From Lingula anatina (taxonomy: Eukaryota > Brachiopoda > Lingulata > Lingulida > Lingulidae), in the NCBI RefSeq assembly GCF_001039355.2, contig NW_019774659.1, forward strand, positions 133,720 to 197,719: a stretch of 64,000 nucleotides of DNA. Direction: 5' to 3'. Of this stretch, positions 51,070 through 62,971 are shown piece by piece. The notes beneath the pieces are model-generated. The model saw nothing but the letters and a program-made list of their open reading frames with translations. It ran no database searches and was not told the DNA's origin. Every line of letters begins with the position of its first letter. The first letter of the stretch is position 1. The position numbers and the translations under genes are program-made.

Positions 51070-52917
51070 CACGGACATCAAACTAAAAAATTCGAAGAGA
51101 CAGATTCATAGGCAAGAATGTTTTAATAACGGAAGTGATCAACGTTAAACGTCCATACCAAGGTGGCTTGAGTGTTATTGACAAAATTGATGTGTGTGAG
51201 AGTGGGCAACCTCGACAAATTCCGGCCCATGAAGGGGCAGATGACATGACATCCTGTGCAAAGTTACTAACGTGGTGTTCGCAGTCAGTATATAATCTGA
51301 ACGTGAGATGGCATTTCTTCGGTACTAATTAACTGCAAGTAATTGACCAGTGTGCATTTAGAGGCTCATTGATCTGAAGGTTCAATAGCAATTGTCATCA
51401 AAAAGTTAGAACGTTTGCGGAGAGCATTCACTATTTCTTTCAGGCCTACTTAATTTCCAGAGGAGTGTACCGGGTACCGGAATCAAAATTGGCAAACACA
51501 CTGTGTATATATATATATATGCGCATTTACCTTGAACGTGTATATAAAACCTGTATTCATTTTCCCGTAAAATTAAATAAAGAGTATGAATGAACTAAAT
51601 TCAAACATGTTAGAAGACAGGTGACAGTAGCAAAAATAGAACGTGATCATTACGTGGTGATTCTCACCCTGAAAGCCTTAACGTTCTCCCAGTCACCGGT
51701 ACCGCTTGGGTTATCCCTATCTAGGTAGTTTGTCCACGTACCACCTGGAAAAAAAGAACGAGAAAAATATATAACGAAAAAATATGATGACCAGACAACA
51801 AATCCTTCCTACAATACAAAAAAAGAGATTAAGAAAAGATAATGTCGCAGTACAGCAAGGTGTCCTTTAAATAAAACATAAGTTTCAAAGAGATGAAATC
51901 ATTCGTAGCATTTCACAGATAAAGTCACACTTACACCAATCCCCACAAAACTTACTTGTACTTGGGCACAAGTATCGTATCTCATAGTCTGCGCAGTATC
52001 CGTCGGCTTGCTGGGAGTTGCGACACACCAAACCTTGTGTTGGTAAACAGTGGACCTCCAGTCTATCTGGAGCTGTTCCGGACCATCGCGTGAACGTTCT
52101 GGTTGACCCCTTTGCGCGACACTCTGCTCCGATGGGTTTACATCCACCACAGATGTAACCTAGTTTCTAAGTGAAAGTGATAGATGAATTTAACTTTTTC
52201 TTTTTAATTGATCACCCTAAATGTCGAGTTTCTCCACTTTTCTCTTTGCCTCTCCATTCTTGCATTCTTATAATGATATTATTTATCACTTTTTTCCGAA
52301 CTCCAGTGAAATCTCAGTAGCATAATTTCAACCAACCGAGTTACATTCATCTATTTATTTTAGCCTTTCCTCTAATCAAACGACTTAGCAGCCAGAAGTG
52401 AAGATTTTTCTCACCTTTTGCTCTGTAATATGTTCATGATCCCCATAACCTGAGGGATTGTCTCGGTCATACCAACCGGTCCAATAATGTCCTTGGGAAA
52501 TAAAGACAATTAGCAGTCACAGTTCACTTCAGTAACTTCAGCAAGATATTGAGTGACGTACATTATTCAGACTAACGTCTAACAAAATGCAATTTACGTC
52601 TGTTCCTTGCGCCTACAACAATGTAACAGCATTAAATAATATGTAGTTCCTAATATAGAAGTATACAAGTGCAGACAACTTTTTCTTTCCTTCTCGAACG
52701 AATGATGATATGTTTTATTATTTCAAATTCGAGCAGAAATACAGTTCGGTGATAAAAATATATATTATGGATAATATCCCAAAGATTTAACTAAACTGGC
52801 ATGGTATACGTGTATATAATGTATCAAGAGGTGAGATATGTCAGCAAAACGCTGCCTCTTACCTTGGATAGAATGTAAAGTCAGAAAACACGAAAACACA
52901 AAGGGCATCAAATTCAT
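49424..52917 (-). CDS. Gene 6: secreted triple-WxxW-domain protein (303 aa), second subfamily
   Basis: Coding exons are 52863-52917, 52415-52491, 51956-52166, 51668-51744, 50744-50951, 50080-50180 and 49424-49606 (912 bp), with TAA at 49424-49426. The signal peptide is almost that of gene 5. Domain 1 has W-T-G-W and S-G-Y-G-D-H-E-H-I-T-E-Q-K; domain 2 has W-T-N-Y; domain 3 has the short G-T-C-P-A-C linker and W-T-P-W-M-D-R-D-N-P. Exon 2 is preceded by a CCCAAG acceptor instead of the usual TCAG. Intron 4 carries an A-run/(TA)n/T-run palindrome at about 50983-51068. The poly(A) motif present in genes 5 and 7 is altered at the aligned position. Spacing to gene 5's promoter is under 1 kb, much tighter than among genes 1-4. 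Confidence 0.86.
50983..51068. repeat. A-run/(TA)n/T-run palindrome in gene 6 intron 4
   Basis: About ten A, about 60 bases of alternating TA, then about 18 T. It is fully self-complementary in principle and lies where gene 5 carries the 239 bp array. Confidence 0.9.
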
Positions 52918-52926
52918 GTTATACCT

Positions 52927-54877
52927 GAAAGATGAAACAATGTCTTAGTGCAGAAGACCATTTTCCATGACAGTTATCTCTCTATCACCTATTTCATGAC
53001 ATAATTCTTACCTATAATCTACATAACATACAACCCTAAGCTGGGGGGCGGCATTGCCCTTTGTACGCTTTAGAAATATAATAGAAATTATGATCCAAAT
53101 TGCTGTCAAAGATCATCATTCTTTTGACCTTGTACTGTCTGAAGGAAGGGAAGTCTGGAAAAAGTCTACTCTTTGTAGACTTGTGAAAATTGTGATAAAA
53201 ATGGATGACCCCCGAAGGCCTGGTAATGTTAGTTAACTACAAAACTTGACTCCAGTTATCTTAAGTTTTTTTTTTTTTTTTAACAAAGTGTGAACACATA
53301 TATCTCTGCAATGCTACTCTTGTATGTGCAGAATCATGTCTTATTTCACTTTCCTTACCCATCAACACTAACAACCTAATAGAAAACAACCTAATTAACT
53401 CTTATTTCTCACCATTTGTTACCAACAAAAACGCCGTTTGCATACATTTATGAAGTTTTAACCATTGGGGACACGTGATCTGAATTTCAAAGACATCGTA
53501 TTAAGCTTGAATGTCATTGAAACACAACAAATGTCTATTTATGAGGTCTTATCTTAACCTAGATTACAAACATATTACCATCATTTAAAGTAAAGTAAAA
53601 AAAGAAATAAAACCGGGTTATTTAATTGCTTCTGTGCATTTTACGTCCCCGCCGAAAACACAGAAACATCCAAATGCGACGGTACACCAATCAACAGTTG
53701 CATGTTTTGGATAAACAACATCACAACCAATGATAAACTTAACTTATGACTGTAATTATATTTTTAAAAAATTACTTTAAAACAATAGTAAGGCTGCTTC
53801 GCCGTGCGCTCTTACACATCATTGGATATAGGTAGACGAACCCGTTTTCAAGAGTATACCGCGTGCATGGTACGATACTCAGTTTAATTAATTAATTAAT
53901 TATTTTTATTAAAGAATTTGCTACTAATAATAATGATAACTATGGTTACAAAAAAGTATAATAAAATGCAGCGCAAAGTTCATTTTTGAACAGGGGGTCT
54001 ACCACACACAATGTTCACTGTGTATTGAACTTTGTATATATTATATAGAATTGCTCAAGAACAATGTAAAAAGGTTGTTTCGGACTCACATGTGACCATA
54101 CCTATAGGTATTGACAGTGATATGTGCAGTGTGACTACGTGACGTGAGCTTACAAATTAATGAAGGTGTGAAATCCAGGGGCGGATCCAGAGATATTTTC
54201 TGACAGGTTTCGAATTATCTTTATCGATCCATCCTACATTTTTGACCGTCTTCCGACAGAAAAAAATTACATACCCATCATTATAAACTTGAAAATCTGA
54301 CCGTTTTTCGGAAGACCCAGAAGATCCGCCCCTGAAATCGTACCTCCAGTGGTGAAAGGCGAGTGTATAAGCCGAATCACCGTTCGATACTTTCCGTTTT
54401 CTTAAACTGTTCGGAAAAAGATTTCAGAGAGGTGTCATTCCAATGAAAATGTCTCGCAGTGACCGACCAAGGAACAAAACAAGGTGAGGTTATAGGTGTC
54501 CTGTTTTACTCCCTTAATTACAGGGGATGTAGATTTTGGGAACAAATTAACAAGTCAAAACCTGGGGACACTTATTTTGTCAGGACAAGAAGACTAAAGA
54601 TTTTGACATGTTATGAAATTCACTCATGGTGCTGAGACACCATTCACCGCAAGTCATAAAAGATAAAGCACTTTTCATCCCTCACACTAACATTTTACTG
54701 GTATTTCTCCGTTGTTCTCCAACAATGCTTACCTATAATCTACAAAAACTAAAATGAAGCCATGAAAACTGATTAATGTTTTTGTTTATGTAAAAACAAC
54801 AATACCTGTACAAATGATGGTTTAGAAAAAGGAAAAAAATGCGTATTAAAGTTTTAACCTGAAAACTTGCCCCTTAC
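52927..54877 (-). other. Gene 6 5' UTR intron
   Basis: About 1.95 kb without coding potential, closely paralleled by 60653-63320 in gene 7. Contains a poly-T run at about 53267-53281 and the small TIR element at 54176-54334. Confidence 0.5.
54176..54334. mobile_element. CAGGGGCGGATC-type MITE, 159 bp
   Basis: Starts CAGGGGCGGATCC and ends GATCCGCCCCTG. The flank repeats AAATC on both sides, and gene 7's intron has the uninterrupted site TGTGAAATCGTACC at about 62745-62758. The termini resemble hAT-type non-autonomous elements, but the duplication looks like 5-6 bp rather than 8. Confidence 0.75.
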
Positions 54878-54964
54878 CTCAGCGGAGTGTCCTCGTCCAC
54901 TTTTTGCTTGAATTAACAACGTCGTCTTCTGATGGATTACCCAAGATAACATCAATTTTTTACA
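54878..54964 (-). promoter_or_regulatory. Gene 6 candidate promoter with degenerate TATA, and 5' non-coding exon
   Basis: The position of the TATA box in gene 7 (GTGTATATAAATTGATG) reads GTGTAAAAAATTGATG here, so the TATA core is lost while the flanks are kept. The non-coding exon ends at 54878 with a good donor GAG|GTAAGG. The UTR intron is about 1.95 kb. Whether this promoter still fires cannot be told from sequence. Confidence 0.5.
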
Positions 54965-56478
54965 CGATCTTAATTACGTAAGTGGGTGTAATGTCGGCCT
55001 TACAACTGAAAAACACCTGGGGATAATTTGAATTAAAAAGACATGATCTTTTCCATAAGTACCTGCAACCCTTCATCAGAACGCGATTAATTTTATTTAT
55101 AAGCTGATATCTTTGCCAAACCTTTATATAATTGTGTTTAATTCCACGCATTGCATTAGGGGTGACACTTATTTTGGCAGGAGATTATATATTGTTTTTC
55201 TTGTTTGGGAAAGGGTAAAATGGGAAGGGAGAGGCTAAGGGAGCAATGTGGTATAGTGTGTTAGTAGTACTTCCGGGACGTAAAAAATAGAAATAAATAA
55301 ATAAAAATAAAAAAAAACGCAATTAGATATTGGATAGAAAGGCGTGGTCTTTATTGTTTATTGAAACTCTCATCATTATCTTATTTTAACTTTCAAGTCT
55401 GATCTGAAAACATTGTAGGGTTTTATTCAGTGGCCGATTGTCTGGAATATTATCTGCAGTCAAGTGTAGTTATGGGGTGTCGTTCTTGTATACAACATAC
55501 TGTTTTAGCTGCCAACAGTTAATAAGGCCTCCATACCTTTTGAATGATGAAGTTGATTTATCAAACTTTCCTATTACTGGTAGAAAAAAAAATGAGTTGA
55601 AGCCCCAAAACATTGTTATTTCACAAATATGGCATTTTACCACTAAAACGCGTTAAGTGATAAGATTCCATATTTCGACAAACAACTTGTTTCCAAGGGT
55701 AAAAGTCTTTCCCACATTGTCTTATGCTAAATAGCTGAAATCCTGTAACACTCGTTAACTAAACCAAAAAAAAGGCGGGTACATCCCATTTTTTTCCAAC
55801 AGTTAACCCATTCATTGGTATGATTCCACGTTTTCGGTGAAAATTAAATCCCTGTGGCAAAATGATATTTCTTAAATTGGACTCGATATCGCATTCGATC
55901 CAGTCAATTGTCCCTTTACCAAACATTTTAATCAACACTTGTTAAGTTGGTGAGCTGTGGAAAGGGCTGATACGTGTTACATAAACTGCTGCATTTTCGG
56001 CATTATAATATTGTCATTCATTGATATAAATATATTCTACCAGACCCACCAAGATTTGAATATTCACTGGCTGTGGATTTTTCTGTTCTATTGGCGAGGG
56101 ATTTTGAACAACAATATTAATAAAAACATCTTCCAACCGCCCGCTGCTAGAGGTAGTGAGTATATATGTAGTATACGCCATAGCCGTTTTTTTACATTAC
56201 TTTTATCAATAAACGATGAACTAATGCTTCGATGCAAAGAAGTGCAATTTATTGTCCTTAAATGGTACTTTATTTAAATGCGTCAGTTTTAAAATTTGTA
56301 AAGAACCTAAATTTTTAATCAATGCATAGCGAGTCAACAGAGAGTTTTGGGTACATGTAATAAAGCAATTCTGTAAGCGTTTCTCAGATATACTAAATTC
56401 AGGTTGCATTGTGTGTCATTCACCAGGATATCGCTTGTCATTTTCCACAGTGAGTACATACTGAACTAGTGAGCCAAA
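54965..56478. other. Gene 6/gene 7 spacer
   Basis: No gene recognised. About 55140-55200 matches a piece of the gene 1-4 spacers (GCATTAGGGGTGACACTTATTTT, compare about 13605-13630). 55400-55950 is unlike the other spacers and holds only chance frames. From about 56210 the gene 7 3' flank begins. Confidence 0.45.
56249..56254 (-). terminator. Putative poly(A) signal of gene 7
   Basis: AATAAA on the minus strand about 225 nt after the stop, in the same GACAATAAATTG context as gene 5. The aligned site in gene 6 (about 49165-49180) reads GGTAAATTG and lacks the hexamer. Confidence 0.4.
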
Positions 56479-59400
56479 TTACGGACAAAGGAAACGGACT
56501 TCGTAATCGAAGCAAATTTGTCCACTCGGCTGGTCGCCGTTCTCGCAGACGAACCCTTCAGAGGGCGTGCACTTCACTTTGATCACCTGACCCGTCCGAT
56601 CCCACGGCACATTAGTTCCCCTCGTGCGGCACTGGATGTCAATTGGTTCATGTCCAGAGCACTTGAAAAATTAAAGAAGACGTGTTTGTTACCATCTGCG
56701 TCAAGGCCCACAATAGCATTTCTCTGCCCTTTACTCGTATATAAATGAAACGTTATGCGACTACTTAAGTCCAAATACATTTCCTAGTCACCATCCATTT
56801 CTCTCAACTCTAATACTATGGCAAAGGGGCGCGCAGTCGCCAACTGGCCTCGATGGCAATAATAGGTAGCATCCAATATTATCAGAAGACAAATACACAA
56901 GCACTTATATTCCTTTAGTTAATAATGCCACATGTGAAGCTTTGAAAAAAAAACGAAATCGTATAGGTATATAATGATGATCACAACAAAGTAGTTTTTA
57001 TATCTCGTATCTCCATAAAATATGCTAATGCGTAAGACGTAAGAAAAGTTTTATGGTCGTACAATGAACCGGGCTGGCCATGAATAGCACACAGATAATA
57101 CCAGTGTGACAGGAATGATGGGCCTGCGTATGGAAGTTCAGGTCCCATATGGTTAGTACAGGTTATAAGGGTTAGTCAGAGTATTGGGGTAAGTGTATGG
57201 GAGGGATATTAACTGTACAGAATGGGGAACAGACCACCGTTCCTATCGTACTACCATCCCTGTCACATCGGGTACGTAGTTCCTTTAAAACACATTGGTG
57301 TTTCTAGACTAAGCTATGCATTTGCCAAGATCCTCCATTGAAGAGGGAGACGAAGAATGTGTTATCAACATTTTAAAACATGTTATAACACGTAATGTTC
57401 CCATATGGACACGCCCTAAAAACAACTTTATATCTCACTCCCACTGATTCCGTTGCAGTGCTATAAAAATGTCAAATATATGCCACTGTATAAAAGGGCT
57501 AAATATGTTATCATGTAATAAACATGAATAGACATGAAGGCTGCAACAACCATTATAATGTATCATCATAACATTGACTTAACCGAGAACAACGTGTGAG
57601 CTAGGATTATGGTTTATTCCCCAATTAATGTACCTACCGGATTAAAGCCCGTTGGTCCCACGTGCTCAGAGTCCCCGTTAACGATGGGGTCATCTCTGTC
57701 CATCCAGATAGTCCACTTTGCGCATGCAGCGCATATCCCTGTCTGATACTGATCTTCAAGTAATATATATAATAAACATTTCAACAAAACATACATCCAT
57801 ACGGTTTTTGAGAGACGGATAAATGAAAAGCAAAACACAAATAGACATAACTTCACCCATTCATAAAGGCTGAGGTCACGCACAGAGCACGAGACTGACT
57901 ATCAGCTCAAATACACAAATTAACTATTGTAAGCTACAAAGATTTTAGATATTTTAGACGCAGAGCGGCCACTTAATTTTGGTATGAATAAAATCTTGTG
58001 TGTAGAGTGAGGTTTTATGTCTGTTTACAGGCCTGTAGCCAGCAATTTCAAAAGGGGGGGATCTTTTTCTAAAAAAGTGGACCATTTCTCATAAAAAACT
58101 CATGTACCTAGATCAAATTTTACCCAGAGTGGACCTTTTCCCAGCAAAAGGGGTCGTTCTTTAGAACCACCCGAACCCCCCTGACTACGGGCGTGGTTTA
58201 TGTGTATGGTTTTTTTCTCTAGCACACTACACCACTTAAAACACCACCCAACCATCCAAAAGTTACACACATGCGCTCGTGCCAGCGCGTGCGCACGCAC
58301 ACAGACCTTCACACACCGTACACACATCAATTTCGTCTACAGGGAAATTTCTCCACGACATTGTGAAGAAGCAAATACGTAGGTATGGAGGGCCTTATGG
58401 ACACGAGAAAGATGGCATGGATATGCAATGCATTTTTTGCTGATGCACTTCTCCTGGCTTCTTTCGACGACTTACCTATGTTTGGACATTTAAAATTCAC
58501 CTCGTAGTCCTTGCAGATCTTCACGTTGACTTCTCTAGTACAGACCAAGCCATTCTCCCAGTTACAGTCGTGGTCGGTATTGTACGCATCTCCAGTTGCA
58601 TAATAATGGTAGTGGCTCACTCTGTCGCGACAACGGGTGCACAATGGGCGAGCACCATTGCAAATATTGACGTTGTCATCTTCCTGAAATATGAAAATTA
58701 TAGTGAATATTAAAAAAAAACTACATCAAAGAAAAAAACTCGAAGAGACAGATTCAATGACATCTAGGCAGTAAGTGATAAACGTCTTCACGCCCATACC
58801 AAGGTGGCTTGGTGTTATTAACATAATTTATGTGTGTGAGGGGGGAGTGGACGGGGGCAACCTCGACAAAATCAGGCCCAGGTGACATGACGTCCTGTGC
58901 GAAGTTACTAACTTGATGTTCGCAGTCAGTATTCATATAATCTGAACTTGATATCGCATTTTTTTCGGTACTAATTAACTGCAAGTAACAGACCAGTATG
59001 TACTTGGAGGTTCATTGATCTGAAAGTTCAACAGCAATGCCATCAAAAAAGTTAGAACGTTTGCGCAGATGGTGTTCGATAAAAACAGTATTCACATTTC
59101 TTGCAGGCCAACTGAATTTCCAGAGGAATGTACCGGGTACCTTTTAACCATTCTCCTTTTTACCTATGGAATCAAAATCGGCAAACGCCCTGTGTATAGA
59201 TGTGCATTTATCTGGAACGTGTAAAGTTGACCTTACATAAAGCCTGTATTCATCTCCCCGTAATATTAAATAAAGATTGTGAATGAACTAAATTCAAACA
59301 CGTTAGAAGACAGGTGACAGTAGCAAAAATAGCACGTGATCATCACGTGGTGATCCTCACCCTGAAAGCCTTAACGTTCTCCCAGTCACCGGTACCGTCT

Positions 59401-60643
59401 GGATCATCCCTATCTAGGTAGTTTGTCCACGTACCACCTGGATAAAAGAACGTAAAAAATATGTTAGGAAAAATATAATGATGATCAGACAATAAATTAT
59501 TCCTACAATACAAAAAAAAAAGAGATTAAGAAAAGATAGTGGTGCAGTGCATCAAGGCGCCCTTGTAATAAAAAAGAAAACAGTTTTAAAAGGGGTGAAA
59601 AAAGGGGTGAATTTACTTGTAGCAATTCATAAAGAAGGTCAAACCTACCACAATCCCCACAGAACTTACTTGTACTTGGGCACAAGTATCTTATCTCATA
59701 GTCTGCGCAGGACCCGTCGGCTTGCTGCGAGTTGAGACACACCAGACCTTGTGTTGGTAAACAGTATACATCCAATCTATCGGGAGCAGTTTGGGACCAG
59801 CGAGTGAACGTTCTGCCTGATCCCCTCACGCGACACTCTGCTCCGATGGGTTTACATCCGCCACAGACGTAACCTAGTTTCTAAGTAAAAGTGACAGATG
59901 GATTTTAGTTTTTTCTTCTTTATTGAACACCCTTAATGTCGAGGTTCTCCACTTTTCTCTTTGCAAACGCTCGCTCTCTTCCCCTCTTTCCCATTCTTGC
60001 ATTCTTATGTCATGATATTATTTTACATTTTTCCGAACTCCAGTGTAATCACAGAAGCATAATCTCAACCAATCGAGTTACATTCATCCATTTATTTTAG
60101 CCTTTCCTCTTATCAAACGACTTACTAGTCGAAAGTGAAGTTTTTTCTCACCTTTTGTTCTGTAAGATGTTCATTATCCGCAGAACCAGAAGGATTGTCT
60201 CGGTCATACCAACCGGTCCAATAATGTCCTGGGGAATTAAAGACAATTGACAGTCACAGTTAACTTCGGAAAGATATCTTGAGTGACGTACATTAAAGTC
60301 TCGACAAAATGCAATTTATGTCTGTTCCTTGCGTCTACAGCAATGTAACAGTAATTAATTATATCTAGTTCCTAAAACGTGTAAAAGTATGCATGTGCAG
60401 ACAACTTTTTCTTTCCATCTCGAACGAATGATGATATGTTTTATTATTTCTAGTTCGAGTAGAAATACAGTTCGGTGATAAAAATGTATATTATTGATAA
60501 TATCCCAAAGATTTCACTAAACTGGCATGGTATACGTGTATATGATGTATGAAGACGTGAGATATGTCAGCAAAACGCTGCCTCTTACCTTGGATAGAAT
60601 GTAAAGTCAGAAAACACGAAAACACAAAGGGCATCAAATTCAT
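56479..60643 (-). CDS. Gene 7: secreted triple-WxxW-domain protein (303 aa), most divergent of its subfamily
   Basis: Coding exons are 60589-60643, 60152-60228, 59670-59880, 59361-59437, 58476-58683, 57638-57738 and 56479-56661 (912 bp), with TAA at 56479-56481. The plan is that of genes 5 and 6. Motif erosion is visible in otherwise fixed positions: domain 1 has S-G-S-A-D-N-E where the others keep G-D-x-E; exon 5 starts E-D-D-N and reads R-P-L-C-T-R-C instead of P-M-C-A-R/H-C; exon 6 begins G-I-C-A-A-C and has D-D-P-I-V-N-G-D, losing the P-S-G turn; exon 7 has N-V-P-W-D-R and I-C-F-D-Y-E. Structural cysteines and splice sites are all retained, so this looks diverged rather than dead. The 2.7 kb UTR intron holds a nested-element cluster. 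Confidence 0.84.
58028..58195. mobile_element. 168 bp TIR element in gene 7 intron 5
   Basis: Starts CAGGCCTGTAGCCAG and ends CTGACTACGGGCGTG, which are imperfect inverted repeats. GTTTA is repeated at 58023-58027 and 58196-58200. Gene 6 lacks the element at the aligned place (about 50470). No coding capacity. Confidence 0.75.
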
Positions 60644-60652
60644 GTTATACCT

Positions 60653-61843
60653 GAAAGATGTAACAATGTCTTCGTCTACAAGACCATTTGCTATTTAATG
60701 ACATTATTTTAACTTATAATATATATAACATACAGCCCTAAGCTGGGGAGGATAATGGCTATTGAAAGCTTTTGAAATATAATAAAAATGTTGATCCAAA
60801 CTGCTGTCAAAGGTCATCATTCTTCCATTTTGACCTTGTACTATCTGAAAGGGAAGTCTGGACTAAGTCTACTTTTTGTAGACTTGTGAAAATGGTGATA
60901 AAAATGGATGACCCCCAAAGGCCTGGTAATACTAGTAAAATACAAAACTCGACTCCAGCTGTCTTAAGTTTTTTAACAAAGTGTGAACATATATCTCTGC
61001 AATGCTACTCTTGTCTGTGTGAATCATCATGCCTTACTTAAACTTTCCTTGCCCATCAACAGTAACAACCTAATAGAAAACAACCTAATTAACTCTTGTG
61101 TCTCACCATTTGTTACCAACAAAAACGCCGTTTGCATACATTAATGAAGTTGTAACCAATAGGAACACGTGATCTAAATTTCAAAGACATCATTTTATAC
61201 ATGCATGTCATTGAAACACAACAAATGTATATTCATGAGGTCTTATCTAAACCTAAATTACAAACATGCTACTTTAAAGTAAAGTAAAAAAATAAACTAG
61301 GTTATTTTATTGCTTCTGTGCATTTTACGCCCTCCCCGAAGCCACAGAAACATCCAAATGCGACGGTACACCAATTTACAATTGCATGTTTTAAATAAAC
61401 AACATCACAATAAATGATAAACTAAACTAATAAATGAATACACCATATGCTTATATTTAAAAAATCAAATCAATGGTACGGCTGCTTCACCCGGCACTCT
61501 TTCACTTATTGGATATCGGTAGACGAATCCGTTTTCAAGACTATTACTTCAACATCCGTATACCGCGTCCAAGGGTCGTTATGTATGGACAGAAATACCA
61601 TACTGAGTCTAATTAATTAATTTAATTTTTATCAAATAATTTGCTACTAATGATAGTGATAACTATGATAACAAAAAAGTATAATTAATTGCAGCGCAAA
61701 GTTGATTTTTGAACAGGGGACTACCAAACACAAAGTTCACTGTGTATTGAACTTTGTATTTATTTTATAAAATTTCTCTAGAAGAGCAAAAAAGGTTATT
61801 TCCAGCTCACCATACCTATAGGGATCAACAATGGTACGTGCAG
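60653..61843 (-). other. Gene 7 5' UTR intron, first part
   Basis: No gene seen. Tracks the gene 6 UTR intron closely (for example GTAGACTTGTGAAAAT, CCTAATAGAAAACAACC), so it is conserved duplicated intron. Confidence 0.5.
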
Positions 61844-61845
61844 TA

Positions 61846-62709
61846 CACTGAGAATAAAATTGGAGTCATTTGACTCTCTAGTCAGAGTCCAGCACCCCTT
61901 GACCCTAATGGAGTTAATTTGACTCCTTTATAAGGGTTAAATTACCCCACTACCAGAATCTTTAGACCCTCTTATCAGAGTCAATCACTGACTGGCTCTC
62001 CTGGAGTCAATCTGAGTCTAAAATCAGAGTCAGACGGCGTGGAGAGAACAGTTTTCATCATCCTTTGTCACTATAAACTTTACTTCATTGGCCAAAGTTG
62101 GTTTTATGCATGAACAAGTGGTTTTTTGTGTGTTTCTGCATACAGAACTCGTGCACTTATGACTGGCCCGGGCTTTCAGTTGCCCACACCCTTTATGTGA
62201 TATGTTGGTATACAGGTCAGCAGGTTTTGTTTCTAGGTTGTAGGTTTGATCCGCCAATGCATGTCTCTGGGGAGGTATGCTCATATATATATATATAATG
62301 CTGTCTCTTACCAGATTTACAAACTAATTGTTATTGCTCTGCCAACACCGTATTCGACCGGATGGCCTTGTGGTTAGTGTGTCCGCCTTCGCAGGACGTG
62401 GGTTCGAACCCTATCGGGGACATACCGGCCTGTAATACATGGTACCTGCTGTCTCCCCGCTTGGGACAGTTGTTGATGTCTTTTTTTATAATGAGCCAAG
62501 GAATCAAAAATTCCTTAATATGGGGTCATGGTGACTCTTTTGTAGAGATAAATCAAGGGATGAAGGGATGTGTGAATGGAGTCCCTCCTTTGGGGTCAGG
62601 GATGGCGTTACTCCATCGGAGTCAACTAGACTCCAATTGGGATATATTTTAGGCACCACTGCTGGACTCCAAGTTTGGAGTCACTTGGACTCCGATTTTA
62701 GTCTCAGTG
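61846..62709. mobile_element. GGAGTC-repeat TIR element, 864 bp, flanked by TA
   Basis: Ends are inverted repeats: CACTGAGAATAAAATTGGAG at the left and the complement of CACTGAGACTAAAATCGGAG at the right, each followed inward by GAGTC/GACTC words. TA flanks both ends (61844-61845 and 62710-62711), as expected for Tc1/mariner-like target choice. Gene 6 shows no such block at about 54135. A tRNA-like module lies inside. No transposase is seen. Confidence 0.75.
62355..62490 (+). mobile_element. tRNA-headed SINE-like module
   Basis: TGGCCTTGTGGTTAGTG resembles an A box and GGTTCGAACCC at 62401-62411 is a perfect B box, with about 30 bp between. A non-tRNA body and a T-rich end (62480-62487) follow. 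The anticodon stem-loop and acceptor stem do not close properly, so a working tRNA is unlikely. Confidence 0.55.
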
Positions 62710-62971
62710 TATGACAACATTGTATGAGCTTACAAATTAATAAAACTGTGAAATCGTACCTCTAGTGTATAAGCGGAATCATCGTTCGATATTGCCCGTT
62801 TTGTCAAACTGTTCTGAAAAAGATTTCAGAAAGCTGTCGTCCCAATGAAAATGTCCCGCAATGACCAAACAAGGAACAAAACAAGGCGAGATGATAGGTG
62901 ACCTATTTTACTCCCTTAATTACAAGGGACGTACTCAGATATTTTGGGAGCAAATTAAGAAGCCAAAACTC

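Noticed and set aside
62355-62430. Functional tRNA gene
   Set aside because: The A and B boxes are good, but the anticodon loop is too long and the acceptor stem does not pair; a SINE-like module is the better reading.
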